From: Saprolegnia diclina VS20
Lineage: Eukaryota; Oomycota; Saprolegniomycetes; Saprolegniales; Saprolegniaceae
Direction of reading: 5' to 3'
Length of the DNA stretch: 32,294 nucleotides
Assembly (NCBI RefSeq): GCF_000281045.1
Contig: NW_008246086.1
Coordinates: forward strand, 184,244 to 216,537
The translations under genes and the position numbers were made by a program. Below the pieces are notes generated by a model that worked only from the letters and a program-made list of their open reading frames with translations, did no database searches and was not told the origin of the DNA. Positions within the stretch are counted from its first letter, which is position 1, and each line of letters begins with the position of its first letter. Shown piece by piece: positions 11,228 to 21,997 of this stretch.

Positions 11228-12199
11228 ATGATGGCAACCGAGCCGAAAGCCACGAAGGACCCGATCGACGCCGACGCCGAGGACTCGGACGATGAAGACT
11301 ACAACCCAGGTAGACGCTCCTGTATGTGAGCATGGTAGCATCCAGCTGCGCTAGAGCAAGACACGGAGGCCAAGGTTGAGGACGAGCTCGATGCGAAGGA
11401 GGAGCAAGAGTAAGCCAGCACCTTTGGGCTGGATTCAACCTCATGGTTTTCGCCATAGATTCCTGCGCAAGCATGCTGCCAAGCAGCCCATGGTAAGGTA
11501 TGGCCTCCAAGAGATGGCTACTGAGGTCCATGCGCAGGCCACGAACGCGAGCAAGCGCAAGGTCGACGATCTCTGGGCTGATATGAACGCCGACACGGCG
11601 GTCTCGGCCACGTCGACGAGCAAGACAGCCAAGGTAGGCTGCCTCCATCGACATAATTATAACACAGCGCGGCTGCGTAGCTACTGCACAAGCTCGTGCA
11701 AGGCCCACCAAAGAAGAAGAAGACCACAAAGGTCCGCGAGTTTCACATGCCCATCATGGGCTGCTCGGGCAAGTCGCGCGGGGGCGCACCGCTCAAGCAA
11801 GATGCAACCGTGACCCAAGTGCTCAAGTTTGCCGGTCAAGAGTACACGTACGCATGCCTCTTGTAGAGCCAAGTGCAGCATACGGGTGGTAGGGTCAAAA
11901 AGTCGGCGGCGGACAAGAAGACGGGTCTGGACGCCATCGTCGACGCGCTCCAGCAGCCCAAGAAGGTGTCGACGATCGAAAAGTCGTCGATGGATTGGGA
12001 CTCGTTCAAGGAGAAGGAAGGGATCGTCGACGAGCTCGAGCAGTACACCAAGGACGGGTACGACGACTACACTTCATCATCTTGGTCTAACGCAGATGTT
12101 AGGTACTTGGAGAAGAAGGACTTCTTACACCGCGTCGACTTGCGCAAGTTTGAGCTCGAAAAGGCCGAGCGTGAAAAGGTGCGCCGCGCCAACAACTAA
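11228..12199 (+). CDS. CFDP1: Swc5 / CFDP1 (BCNT-C domain) subunit of the SWR1/SRCAP chromatin remodeller
   Basis: Swc5/CFDP1 is needed for histone H2A.Z deposition by SWR1-type remodellers. Seven small exons (11228-11309, 11355-11409, 11459-11492, 11538-11633, 11681-11847, 11893-12057, 12103-12199) close exactly to 231 aa. The N-terminus is strongly acidic (EDSDDEDYNP, then KVEDELDAKEEQE), as expected for the H2A-H2B-binding part. A KRKVDDLWADMN segment matches the conserved mid-region, followed by VLKFAGQEY. The C-terminal BCNT domain is clear: STIEKSSMDWDSFKEKEGI, then GYLEKKDFLHRVDLRKFELE. Introns are 35-50 nt. Its stop lies only 46 bp from the stop of the convergent PDZ-FN3 gene, so the two 3' UTRs must overlap. 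Confidence 0.9.
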
Positions 12200-12245
12200 G
12201 AAGTGCACGACTACGGCGTTGAAATATATATAAAACCCTCGATCT

Positions 12246-13063
12246 CTAACGGGTGCGTGGCACCGCGATCGGCGCGCTGGCCTTGCTCAACGCTCCTCGC
12301 GTTGCCCGGAGACGAAAGACGTAGCTCTTGCCAGGCTCCAAGCCGCCGACAGCACATGTGATGGTCGCGTCGCTGCGGGCCACCGCGACGTCAGCGCAGA
12401 CCCGCCAGACGCGGACGGGCCAGTCGCGCGACACATACAGTCGATGGTTGGCGCTGGCCGGTGGCCGCGGCCACGAGACCAGCACTTGTCGCGTCTCGGG
12501 CGTCCAGCGCGCCTGTGGCGGTGCCCACGTGGCGGGGCGAAACCACTCGAGGCGCCGCGCGCGAATCGGCGGGCCGAGGCTCGACGTCGTCTTGGCCGAG
12601 CTCCCGATGTCGTCGGAGGATGCAGTCGAGACGACGGCGCAGAGACTGTCGTCGTCGCCGCCTTCGTGTCGCTGGAGTGTAAAGTTGGGCGGCAGCTCGA
12701 GGCAGCGCGGACGCCGGCGCAGGCGGAGGACGAGCGGCCGCGACGCGACCTTGAGCGCGGCGACCGTCTCGGGGAGGCCGACGACGCGCGCGCCGTTGAT
12801 GGCGAGGAGGATATCGCCACTCTAAGCATGTACGTCAGTCAGTAGCGCCCGCAGAGACGTCGTACGTCGATGGGCGGGCCGCCGTCGAGCGCGGGCCCCG
12901 TCACGCCCTGGACACGGATCGTGCGCTGGTCCATCTCGTGCAGCTCGAGCGTGAGGCCGATCCGCGGCGCGTCGAAGCGCACCTACGCGGCGCATCGCTG
13001 GCGCGGCCGATCGCATCGCCCAAGTACCTCGTAGTCGTCGGCGTCCGAGACCCGGCGCAGCAT
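12246..13063 (-). CDS. Small PDZ - fibronectin type III protein
   Basis: Three exons (13063-13028, 12982-12866, 12821-12246) close to 242 aa. The N-terminal part is a PDZ-like fold: IGLTLELHEMDQRTIRVQGV followed by SGDILLAINGARVVGLPETV, which carries the G-D-x-(I/L) strand and the helix typical of PDZ domains, though the carboxylate-binding GLGF loop is divergent. The C-terminal part (about aa 150-242) resembles an FN3 domain, with RQVLVSWPRPPASANHRLYV and the closing GLEPGKSYVFRLRA. A Ser/Asp-rich linker joins them. There is no signal peptide or membrane segment, so it is probably a cytosolic scaffold; the partner is unknown. Its start is 65 bp below the HECT ligase stop on the same strand. 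Confidence 0.75.
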
Positions 13064-13127
13064 GATGGCAACGAAAAAACAACGAATCTCGCCCAAGGGT
13101 TGTGGACAGCATTAGTTACACCTGAGT

Positions 13128-15156
13128 CTACGCCATGGAGAAGCCCGTCACGTCCATCGCGGCCACCTGCGCGCATCATCATCACCATCCGCCCCTCTCT
13201 CAAGTACGAGCTCGACAAAGGCGTACCAGCGTGAGCGCCTCGAGCAGCACCGCCTTGCTCTTGTAGTCGGGCAGGTCCAAGCTATACGCGGGTCGATACA
13301 GTGCGAAGTAGCCAACGAGGATGAGACGCCCACCGGTTGCAGCAGGTGCGTGCGACGGGGTACTGCATCGTGTCGGTCATGGGTACAACGCGGAGCGTAA
13401 AGTGGCACAGCTTGCCGTCTCGGGTCGTGAGCCCCTAGATACGACGCCTCCGGCTTTGTGGTGGCGACAGAAGACGACGTACGCGGAAGCCCTGGAAGGG
13501 CACGCACGGACTCCCAGTGACAAACTGCAGCAACCGCGCGCGCTGCGCGTGCGAGAAGCCAGCGACGATGTCCCAAAACCACGCGATCGTTCGTTCGTCG
13601 CTGCTGCTGCCGCCGTAGATGAACGTGTGGCGCTTCCAGTCGGCCACGTCGATAGCATCGAGGCCTATGCTCTTCAGCCTCCATAATTGCGAGAGAAACG
13701 AGCGTACCGCAGAGCACGAGTCGGAGCTCTTCGTGGTCAAAGACCGAGAGCATTCGTTGGGGTACAATGTCATTGACGCCATCGAGAAACGCAGCAAGCG
13801 CGGCGGGTGCGCGCGTGGCGCAGCGGTACTGGACGTAGCGCGCGACGAACGCCGCCTTGTTGTCGTTGGTGACGAGCACATCGCGGCCGCCCGGCACCAA
13901 GTCGATGACGCGGCCGTCGGGTGATAGGACACTACGAATGCACGCTTCGTCCATGCCCAGATCTGAAAGGCAATGTGGCACCTAAAGTCGAGCGCGAGGG
14001 CTGCCACGTCATGGTCCTCGGCCGTTACAAGCCAGTGCAAACTCGCGTGCAGCGACGGGTCCACGAAGCGCAGGTCGTCAAGACCAAAGGGCATGCCCAC
14101 GAGATGCTTGAGGAGCACGACGTTGAAGCGCGCGGGCAGTGCGTGGCCGTCAAAGAGAGCCCGTCCGATGAAGCGGCCAATGCCCCGGTACCACTACCAT
14201 ACGTCAACATAGCAGCAGCAGTCGACAGCGTCGGAACCAACCTGCGGGTCCATCGCCGCGTTGATCTCGAGCGTATGGCCGTGCGTCGTCGCAAAAAAGC
14301 CGGTCGCGGGATCAAAAAGCGCCGAGGCCACGAGTGTGTACCACTCGCGCTCGAGGCCGCCCGCGTCGACGCCGGGCTCGTCATCGAAGCGCACCGAGAA
14401 CGGCTTGTACACGTCGGCCTCCGCGAGTGCGTCGAGGGCGCGGCACATGGCCTGCACAACGTCGTCGCCGTGCCGCGTCGTGCAAAGCGTGACAAACTTG
14501 TGCCGCTGCCCAACCTTGAGCCACGCTAGAGCTTTGAGGAACCACTGGAATTTCAGAGAAAACGAAAGCGCATGGACGCCAACGACGTCTTCCGACGCCT
14601 CGCGGCGGCGCGCGTTGAACTCGGCGACAGTCTCGGTACGAATCGACGCCTCGTGGACGTGGACCACGTACGCGTCGGCTTCGATGCTCTCGCCGCGCAC
14701 GTGCTGCCAGCGGTACTGGCCGTCCGGTAGCACAAAGCGGTGCCAGTCGCGCCGGTGCCTACAACTCCGATCTTAGTCCAACCCAACGTCGCAAAGCGGT
14801 CGTACTGCGCCGCGGTCGTGGCCTTGGGCGTCGAGACGCACACATACGGCGCCTCACTGCGTTGGCCCAAGCCGCACAAGAGGCACGCGCTCGCGGCGCT
14901 GTTGTTGGCAAACGCGCAGGCCGTGCACGTCCACGTGCCGGCCGCCGTGTCCCTACATCGCGTTCGAAACAGCTCGATCCAAACGGGCGTACGTGGATGC
15001 GAGGTCCTGGACCGTGTCGACGCCGGGCAGCAAGCTCACGATGGCGTCGCCGGCGCGAGTCTGGCCAACGTACTGGCAGACGCCCCACGCGATGAGGAGG
15101 ACAAACATGACGACGTACGTGACGATGACAAAGACGTCCGTGGACGGTGTACCCAT
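13128..15156 (-). CDS. HECT E3 ubiquitin ligase with N-terminal membrane anchor and RanBP2-type zinc finger
   Basis: About 550 aa in roughly nine exons. Exon 1 (15156-14993) starts MGTPSTDVFVIVTY and encodes one strong transmembrane segment, predicted to be a signal anchor. Exon 2 (14952-14806) carries a RanBP2-type finger (GTWTCTACAFANN...CLLCGLGQ: W, then two C-x2-C pairs). Exon 3 (14758-14242) begins the HECT N-lobe (KPFSVRFDDEPGVDAGGLER, then EWYTLVASALFDP). Exons 4-6 continue it (GIGRFIGRALFDGHALPARF; LDFS joined to VLSPDGRVIDLVPGG; NDIVPQRMLSVFDHEELRLV; IDVADWKRHTFIYGG; RARLLQFVTG). The catalytic cysteine sits in the C-lobe motif RTCCNR, spliced to LDLPDYKSKAVL. The C-terminus is VAAMDVTGFSMA. 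All catalytic elements are present. The splice near 13434-13483 is uncertain (phase mismatch unless a 34-nt intron is used). Confidence 0.88.
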
Positions 15157-15305
15157 GCTCTATAGATGCCGGCGATCGAAGATGGGTTCTGTGCTGGGAC
15201 CCGGCGCCAGATGGGCCCGTTGTCGCTGCTGTTGCGTTTTTCGGACAGAAAAATACAGTGTTTGATTTCCAGTGTATATAGAGAAATGCAATAGAGACGA
15301 TGATC

Positions 15306-17054
15306 TTACAAGCGGTTGACGTGGATGTTGGCGAGGTACGGCTCGACGACCTTCTGGATCGCGCCCGAGCGCACGAGGTCGAGGACGGCGTCGATGTCCG
15401 GCGCGATGTAGCGGTCCTTGTCCATGGCGGGCACGCGGCTGCGCACGAGGCGGTACACGGCCTCGAGCGCGTCCGTCGTCTTGAGCGGGCGGTGGAACTC
15501 GAGCGCCTGGCAGGCCGCGAGGAGCTCGATCGCAAGCACCGTCTCGACGTGCGTCACGACCGTGAGCGCCTTGCGCGCGGCAAAGCCGCCCATCGACACG
15601 TGGTCTTCCTTCCCGCCGGACGTCGAGAGCGAGTCGACCGACGACGGGTGGCAGAGCACCTTGTTCTCCGAGACCAAGGCCGCCGACGTGCAGTGGGCAA
15701 TCATGAAACCCGAGTTGAGGCCGCCGTCCGCGACAAGGAACGCCGGGAGACCCGAGAGGGACGGGTTCACGAGGCGCTCAATGCGGCGCTCGCTCACGCT
15801 CGCCAGTTCGTGGACACCGATCGCGAGGAAGTCGAGGGCCTTGGCCGGGTACTCGCCGTGGAAGTTGCCGCCCGAAATGATAAAGCCGCCGCCGCCGCGG
15901 TAGAACGTGTCGGACGTGCGCTTCATCGAGCGCGCTTCCTTCTCGGTGAGGAGACGCTTGAGGCGCGCGATTTCTTCGTTGGCGGCCGCCAAGTCGGCGG
16001 GCTTGGTCGCCGACTCGTGCTCGTCAATGAGCTCGGCGTGCTGCGGCGCAAAGTCCGTGGTCACGTCGGCCGAGCCCACAAACACCATCGGGTTGTCGGT
16101 CGCCGAGTTCATCTCGACGTTGATGATACCGCGCACAAACTCGATCGTGTCGTTGACGATACCGTGGATCTGCGGCGCACACCGGAGCGTGTACGCGTCC
16201 TGGACCTTGCCCGCGTAGTTGTGCGACTGGAAGAGTTCGGACGGCTTGTCCGCCTGCAGCAAGGTGCGGATGCGGTCCGCGACCATGCGCTGGCCCTTAT
16301 GCGGGCGCACTTCATGGATGCGCGGGTGGAACGCGTTGACCGTGCCTTTGAGCACTTCGAGCGTGAGCGCAACTGCAATGTCGGCGACCTCGGCGACGTT
16401 GGCGGCGCGCACGACGGCTTCGCAGCCGATCGACGTGATGAGCTGCGTGCCGTTGATCATCGCGAGGCCCTCCTTGGCCTTGAGCTGCACGGGGCGGAGA
16501 CCACGCGCCTTGAGCACCTCGGCCGCGTCCTTGATCTTGTTGCCGTCCTTCGTGTCCCACATCTTGCCTTCGCCCATCATGCCGAGCGCCAAGTGCGCAA
16601 GCGGCGCGAGATCGCCGGACGCACCGACCGTACCCTTCTCCGGCACGATCGAGAGGCAGTCGTTGTTGAACGCGTCGATGAGCTGCTCGAGCGTGTCGAC
16701 GCTAATACCGCTGTGGCCCTTGGCGAGCACGTTGATGCGCAGCGCGAGGAGCATGCGAGTCGCCGACGGCGAGAGCGGGCTGCCGACGCCCGACGAATGC
16801 GACCGAATGAGGTTGTCCTGGAGCTCGTGGAGCTTATCGGACGAGATGACAATGTTCGAGAACAAGCCAAAGCCCGTGTTGATGCCGTACGCGACTTTGT
16901 TTTCGGCGAGGATGTTGTCGACGACTTGGCGGCCGCTCTGGACCTTGGCCCACGCGTCGGCGCTCAGCTGGATCTTGGTCTCGCCCTTGGAGAGGAGGAC
17001 GAGGTCCTCGGCCTCGAGCGAGAAGCCATCGAGTGTAAGGGTCTTCGAGCTCAT
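15306..17054 (-). CDS. HAL: Histidine ammonia-lyase (histidase)
   Basis: Converts L-histidine to trans-urocanate and ammonia, the first step of histidine degradation. Single exon, 582 aa from ATG 17054. The MIO cofactor triad A-S-G is at aa 145-147 within [14 protein letters not shown]. Other active-site elements: [22 protein letters not shown] (the S-H pair typical of histidine rather than phenylalanine lyases), [25 protein letters not shown] and KEDHVSMGG. Overall it resembles animal histidases more than bacterial ones. An extra segment of about 60 residues (aa 326-392) between NPMVF and SGGNFHGE contains a predicted helix with heptad leucines. The frame stays open upstream of the ATG to 17249, but with no further ATG in it. 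Confidence 0.96.
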   Translation of the reverse strand: MSSKTLTLDGFSLEAEDLVLLSKGETKIQLSADAWAKVQSGRQVVDNILAENKVAYGINTGFGLFSNIVISSDKLHELQDNLIRSHSSGVGSPLSPSATRMLLALRINVLAKGHSGISVDTLEQLIDAFNNDCLSIVPEKGTVGASGDLAPLAHLALGMMGEGKMWDTKDGNKIKDAAEVLKARGLRPVQLKAKEGLAMINGTQLITSIGCEAVVRAANVAEVADIAVALTLEVLKGTVNAFHPRIHEVRPHKGQRMVADRIRTLLQADKPSELFQSHNYAGKVQDAYTLRCAPQIHGIVNDTIEFVRGIINVEMNSATDNPMVFVGSADVTTDFAPQHAELIDEHESATKPADLAAANEEIARLKRLLTEKEARSMKRTSDTFYRGGGGFIISGGNFHGEYPAKALDFLAIGVHELASVSERRIERLVNPSLSGLPAFLVADGGLNSGFMIAHCTSAALVSENKVLCHPSSVDSLSTSGGKEDHVSMGGFAARKALTVVTHVETVLAIELLAACQALEFHRPLKTTDALEAVYRLVRSRVPAMDKDRYIAPDIDAVLDLVRSGAIQKVVEPYLANIHVNRL

Positions 17055-17660
17055 GCTGCTGTTGTCGTTTGCTTGTCGAAAGGCAAATTCGGAAATGAGC
17101 AGCACCCGCGCCCACCCACGCAAGATCGCATCCTCTTGGGCTTTGTATACAGACGGATTAAGTGCGATACACAAGTGCTGAGTTAAGTGCGCTTGCGACA
17201 GCTGGCCGCCAACTTCAAGGCTGGGGTCACGCGCGCGCGAGCGGTCCACGCCCGTGCTAGCGACTGCGTTTGCTGTCCGCCGGACGCCAATGCCTCGTAT
17301 GTACCTCGTACTAAAGGCTCATAGGGTACGTGGCGCGCTGAACGACCAGATAGAGGTCGGCGGCGACGCGGCGGTAGGACGCGCCTTCGTCACGTGATCC
17401 ATGTCGATCTTCATGACGTCACCGGCGCGGAACGCCGGTCGTGGCCATCTGGCAGCTGGCGGCGGCCTTTACTGGCGGCTACTGGCTGGCGCCTGGTGAG
17501 CCGCACGTTTGATATCTTGATTTGCCACTGTGCACCATCTGCCAAGGACGGTAAGGAAACCTCCTCCTTCCTCGTCGCCAACACGACACAAAGGCGCTCG
17601 ATCAAAGAGAACGCAGGACTTATGGTTGGTTGAGTGCAAGGTGCTTAGTATGTTGTTAGA
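17055..17660. other. Intergenic region
   Basis: About 600 bases between the histidase start and the 3' end of the kinase gene. It likely holds the histidase promoter. Short ORFs on both strands show no conserved motif or coding bias; no RNA gene or repeat seen. Confidence 0.45.
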
Positions 17661-19820
17661 TCAACTACTAAAGTCACTCGAGTCGCTGGGGCTGACCACG
17701 GGAGAGGCGACCTTCGGGCGCTTCGGAAGCCGCTCAGTGTCCATCACCTCGCGCTTCTTCTTCTTTCTACGAGCATGGCATTGGGATCACGGTCCGTTGA
17801 GGTTGAGGCCATGCGTACCGGTCCGTGTCTGTTACAGCAGCCGCAGCCGCCAGCGGGCTTGGAGGTACGGACGGCTTGGGCTTCTTCTGGGTCCTACGCA
17901 ATCAAACGTATGGCACGGTGAGGCGTCAAGCGAATCGCGTTGGCGCCGCACCGGTCCGAGCCATCGGCGGCCGTCTTGTCACGACGGCTAGTTTAGTCGC
18001 AGGTCAGCGCTCCATATACCACGGCACATTGGAGCTCATCATACCTCATCGTCGTCTTGTCCGCCGGCACGCTACATCAGCATGACAGACCAAATGAGAT
18101 GGTGGACATGCAAGATGTGAGTACCTCAACTTGGTGGCGGGCGAGCCTTTGGCCAACGTTTCCTTCTTCATCCTGTGCATCCCGCCGTTAGCACTAGCTG
18201 GTTTAACCTAAGGTACCTCTCACGGCGTGCCTCGAGCAAGGCAACGGTGCGGGCCTTTGGAGGCATCTCCAAGCTACGCCATCACACTCGTCGGTCCACG
18301 CCACGGCCAAGCAATAGTCGTACTTGGGCTTGACACTTCGCTTGCTCGGCTCGGACTTGATGTCTTTCTTGATGCTAGTAGAGGACGTTGCAAGGGCGTG
18401 GCATGCGAGAGGTGTGTACCCTAGCTTGGAGATCAAGAGTGACGTCGCTGACGGTGGTGCTGGCGGCATGGCCGCACGCGGCTTCTTCTCGAGCGGATGT
18501 TTGCTCTTCTCTGCGAGCTGGTGCTTGGTTTTACTCGCGGCGTTGAGAATGGCTTGGGCGCCCGACTCTTTCTTGGCCTTGCGCGTTGCCATTTCGTGGC
18601 AGCTCGCGCTCGTGATGGTCGGGATCCACGTCGAGACTCTAGAGACATCCATATATATGTATGACGAGACGCGTGTATGGTATATGGACAGACGTGGCTG
18701 GGTCTTGGAGATATGGGTGCGACCGAAAGTACTCGGACTGGAGCGCTTGCTCGGCGTTGAAGCGCTTCTTCGGGTCGATCTGCAGCAGCTTGTCGAGCAG
18801 CTCGAGAAAGCCTTTGGGCAGCGGCCGCTTGCGCTTCTCGGCCTTGCTGTTCATCATCGTCTTGAGCTGCCACGTGCGCTTGTCGGGCTGAATAAACTTC
18901 TCATAGTGGGGCAAGTGCGAAATGCCATTCACTTCTTCGACCGCGCTGCCGCAGACATCGATGATCTTGGCCATTTGGTCGGCTTCGACCTTGCCCGCAA
19001 AGATGGGGTGCCCGAGGAAGAGCTCGGCCATGACGCAGCTAGCCATCACCGCTCAGTCAAAGAAGTGGACAAGGAGCGTAGCATCTACCCTGCGCTCCAC
19101 ATGTCGATGCTTCCGTCATAGTCGTTGGCACCGAGAAGCAGCTCGGGGGCGCGGTACCACAGCGTTACCACCTAGCGTCGCGATGAAGACACCAGAAACG
19201 CGATGCAAGGACGTAGGTACCTTGTTCGTAAACTTGGGGTTCGTCCGCGCCGTGCGTGCAAGGCCATAGTCGGCAAGCTTGACTTCGTGGTCGGCCGTGA
19301 GGAGGATGTTGGAGCACTTGATGTCCCGGTGGACGACGTCGCGTAAGTGCATGTACTGCAGCGCTTCGAGGAGTTGCTTCATGATGTACTTGGCGGCGAC
19401 TTCGGTAAAGACATGGCCCGACTGGAGGAGGCCTGTCAAGTCGTGTGGCACAAACTCAAGCACGAGGTAGATCGAGCCGCTGGCGTAGTCGACGCCCGTC
19501 TCGGTCGCATGGTTCGAGTATGCACTGTCGTCGGCGGCGCCGCCGCCCCCAAGATCGTCGTCGTCGTCGTCTTTTTGCTTGCTCACGACGACCTCCTTGA
19601 GCTGGACGAGGTTTGGGTGGCGTAGCGCCTTGAGCGCTGCGATCTCGCGCAAGGTCGTGATCGGGATGCCCTCGGCCTCGTTGAGCGTCTTGATCTTCTT
19701 CATGGCCACGCGCTCGCCCGTCGCCTTGTGCTTGGCCTCGTACACGCAGCCGTACGTGCCCGAGCCGACGCACTTGACCTTCTCGTAGACCTCGACGCTC
19801 CGGGTTCCATAGGCCGCCAT
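17661..19820 (-). CDS. Cyclin-dependent kinase of the CDK9/CDK12 (CDKC) transcription group, with basic C-terminal tail
   Basis: Ser/Thr kinase, probably acting on the RNA polymerase II CTD with a cyclin T/K-type partner. From ATG 19820, exon 1 (19820-19221) has the glycine loop VGSGTYGCVYEA, the VAIK-type lysine in VAMKKIKTL, a cyclin-binding helix PITTLRE, an acidic/Gly insertion (KDDDDDDLGGGG) before SIYLVLEFVPHDL, the catalytic loop HRDIKCSNILL, and DYG in place of DFG. The next exon holds the T-loop (TNK joined to VVTLWYRAPELLLG) and YDGSIDMWSAG; the next GCVMAELFLGHPIF through IDPKKRFNAEQAL. A splice near 18699-18645 then reads on into SCHEMATRKAKKES, which resembles the conserved segment after the kinase domain of CDKC/CDK12. 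Six small exons, joined in consistent phase, give a Lys/Pro/Ser-rich tail ending SPSDSSDFSS. Total about 540 aa. The tail could instead be a separate gene starting at ATG 18592. Confidence 0.85.
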
Positions 19821-20050
19821 GCCACTGCTGAGCTCGATGGACCCGACCAAGCAGAGATAGCACACTATATTAGGTGTACCTAAATAGTATGTATTCAACA
19901 CTATATTTGACATAGGACACACCATGACACTAATTGAGCGTAATCCTTGATATGGTGTTGAAAATGTGAAATTGAAATGGTGTGATTTGGTCATCGTATC
20001 CGGACAAAGACCGGTGGCAAAAGGTCGATCGACCCAGCAGACGACGACGC
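19821..20050. promoter_or_regulatory. Divergent intergenic promoter region
   Basis: About 230 bases separate the kinase ATG (-) from the first usable ATG of the coiled-coil gene (+), so both promoters probably lie here. The stretch 19855-19985 is markedly AT-rich compared with the flanking coding DNA. No specific factor site can be named. Confidence 0.45.
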
Positions 20051-21443
20051 ATGCAGTACCTGGACGAATGCGTCCACCAGATGCGGGCCTGCGCGGACAA
20101 GGTGCATGATGGCGATGGACGCATGAGGTTGACGATACATGTAGCTGCGCGGGTCCAAGCATGCGCTCGTAGACGCGCTCGAGGCCATGCGCGAGGAAGA
20201 GCTGCCCGTCGTCAAGTTTGTACGTCGCCATGCGATCGCCAACGATCTCATGCGTGGAGGTAGAAGCACAAGCTTCTGTACGAGGCCCATGAGAAGGAAG
20301 AGGACATCCGCGAGCGCAACCTCAAGAAGTTTGAAGCGCTCGAGAAGCAAGGTACGCCATCCTCTCTATCTCGTGGCTCATTCGAGGCACGTAGCCCACG
20401 AGATGCTCGACAAGATGCTTGCCGAGAAGAAACAGCTCGAGACCGAGATGCGCCGGCAGTCGCAGCAGTTCCGCAACGTCATGGACCAGCGCGACGCCGA
20501 CGTCGAGGTACCTATCTCTCGACGGCGACCATAGCCAACGAGGTTTTAGGCAGAATACTCCAAGGCGCTTGGCCAGCTCCACGACGAGCTCGAAGACACG
20601 ACGCAGGTAGATCCATTCTAGTATCAACGCGATTTACATGCGTTTTCTAGCAACTGGAGCTGGCGATCCGGATTCGGGATGCCAAGCACGCCCACTTGAC
20701 CGACCTTCCCGCGCCGTCGGCCGACTTGGACGAGCTTGTAGCGACAAACGCGGCGCTGAAAGCCCAAGTCGAAGACGCCAACGAAGACGTAGCAGCACTC
20801 AAGGACGAGTACCATGCGCTCAAGAACGCGCCGATCAAGCGCAAGCCGCAGGACGAGCTCGTCTCGGCCAAGTCCCGCGCGCTCGCCGAGAAGAAAGGTC
20901 GTGTGCATTCAACGACGGCGACGGTTGCGACGTCGCTTCCCCTTAGATGCGATGGAGTGTGTCCACCTGCAGCAGGAGATTCGTGTGCTCCAGCAAACCC
21001 ACCACTCGATGCAAAACAAGGTACGACATCGTCGCCAAGCGGGTATTGATGGCGTCCACAGTCGACCCAGCGCCACTGGCTCGAGCTCCAAGTCCAAGAA
21101 AACAAGCGCGTCGAAGAAGCCATCGCCAACGTACGTGCGATCGCAAGCGTCTCTGGGCCCAGTTGGATGCAATTAGGTGGCCGCCGAGATCGAGACGACC
21201 AAGACCAACCTCGTCCAGACGTCGATCCGACTGCAGTCACTGCTGCGGACATTGGCGTCGTCCCCAACCGTCGGCGCGGTCATGACGCGTCTTTACGGTC
21301 TCTTTTCGCCGACCAACGTGACGCTGTCGGTCGCCGACTGCTTGGCCGCGAGCCCCAGCGAACCCGAGGGCAGGCAGGCGCTGCTCGAGCTCGAGCAAAT
21401 GGGCCTCGTCCGGCGCGAAAGCGACTTTATCACCAAGCTCTAG
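20051..21443 (+). CDS. Coiled-coil protein, family not identified
   Basis: Nine exons joined by GT...AG introns of 40-65 nt give about 345 aa: MQYLDECVHQMRACADK, then a block with ALEAMREEELPVVKF, then LLYEAHEKEEDIRERNLKKF, MLAEKKQLETEMRRQSQQFR, YSKALGQLHDELEDTTQ, DLDELVATNAALKAQVED, HLQQEIRVLQQTHHSM, LELQVQENKRVEEAIAN and VAAEIETTKTNLVQTSIRLQ. Almost the whole chain shows heptad patterns of a long coiled coil. A short non-helical C-terminal part ends RRESDFITKL. No catalytic motif, signal peptide or membrane segment. Such proteins are common in axonemes and centrosomes of flagellated oomycetes, but that role is a guess. An upstream non-AUG open stretch (from 19982) might be an earlier exon. 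Confidence 0.75.
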
Positions 21444-21832
21444 ACGCCATACAACTCGTATTTGCATCACTTTTTCTTTTCGCAGAGTCGTTGGCTGCGC
21501 TCGATACTGAGAAAGGGTGATCATGACAGCAGACGCGCTTCGAGCCGACACTGCTGACGCTGGATGGGTCTTTATTGACCCTTGCCGCCCGAGGCAAGAC
21601 GCGAGGTCGATATTCTGCAGGCAAAGTCTTGTGTTCAACCCAGATGACTAACAGCACCATGTCTCAAAAGCCAGTGCAGAGTCGGCGTTGCAAGTGGCGC
21701 CGAAATTTAGAGCAAAGATGTGACATCAAGTTATCGTATATATTTGGTCATTGCTGCGGTGAAGAAAGCTAGCTAGGCGTGCGAGGTACATCATCGGTAT
21801 TAATCAAGGTTGGTCTCATGTCGTGACCGAGC

Positions 21833-21882
21833 CCCGCTTGTGCAGCGGGTCCGGCCTACTCAGAAACGAGGAATTCCATCAC
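21833..21882 (+). repeat. 50-bp direct repeat, left copy at gap
   Basis: This stretch is identical to 21998-22047, on the other side of the N run. The two copies begin 165 bases apart. Confidence 0.9.
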
Positions 21883-21997
21883 NNNNNNNNNNNNNNNNNN
21901 NNNNNNNNNNNNNNNNNNNNNNNNNNNNNNNNNNNNNNNNNNNNNNNNNNNNNNNNNNNNNNNNNNNNNNNNNNNNNNNNNNNNNNNNNNNNNNNNN
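21883..21997. other. Assembly gap (115 Ns)
   Basis: Undetermined bases. The true length and content of the gap are unknown. Confidence 0.99.

Noticed and set aside
15300-17186. 628-codon open frame on the plus strand
   Set aside because: It is exactly antisense to histidine ammonia-lyase. Long antisense frames arise from the GC-rich codon bias, and it has no recognisable domain.
17661-18592. A separate small Lys-rich nuclear protein gene starting at ATG 18592
   Set aside because: The open frame upstream of this ATG joins the kinase through a GT...TAG intron and gives a segment like that following the kinase core of CDKC/CDK12. I prefer a single gene, though this is not proven.
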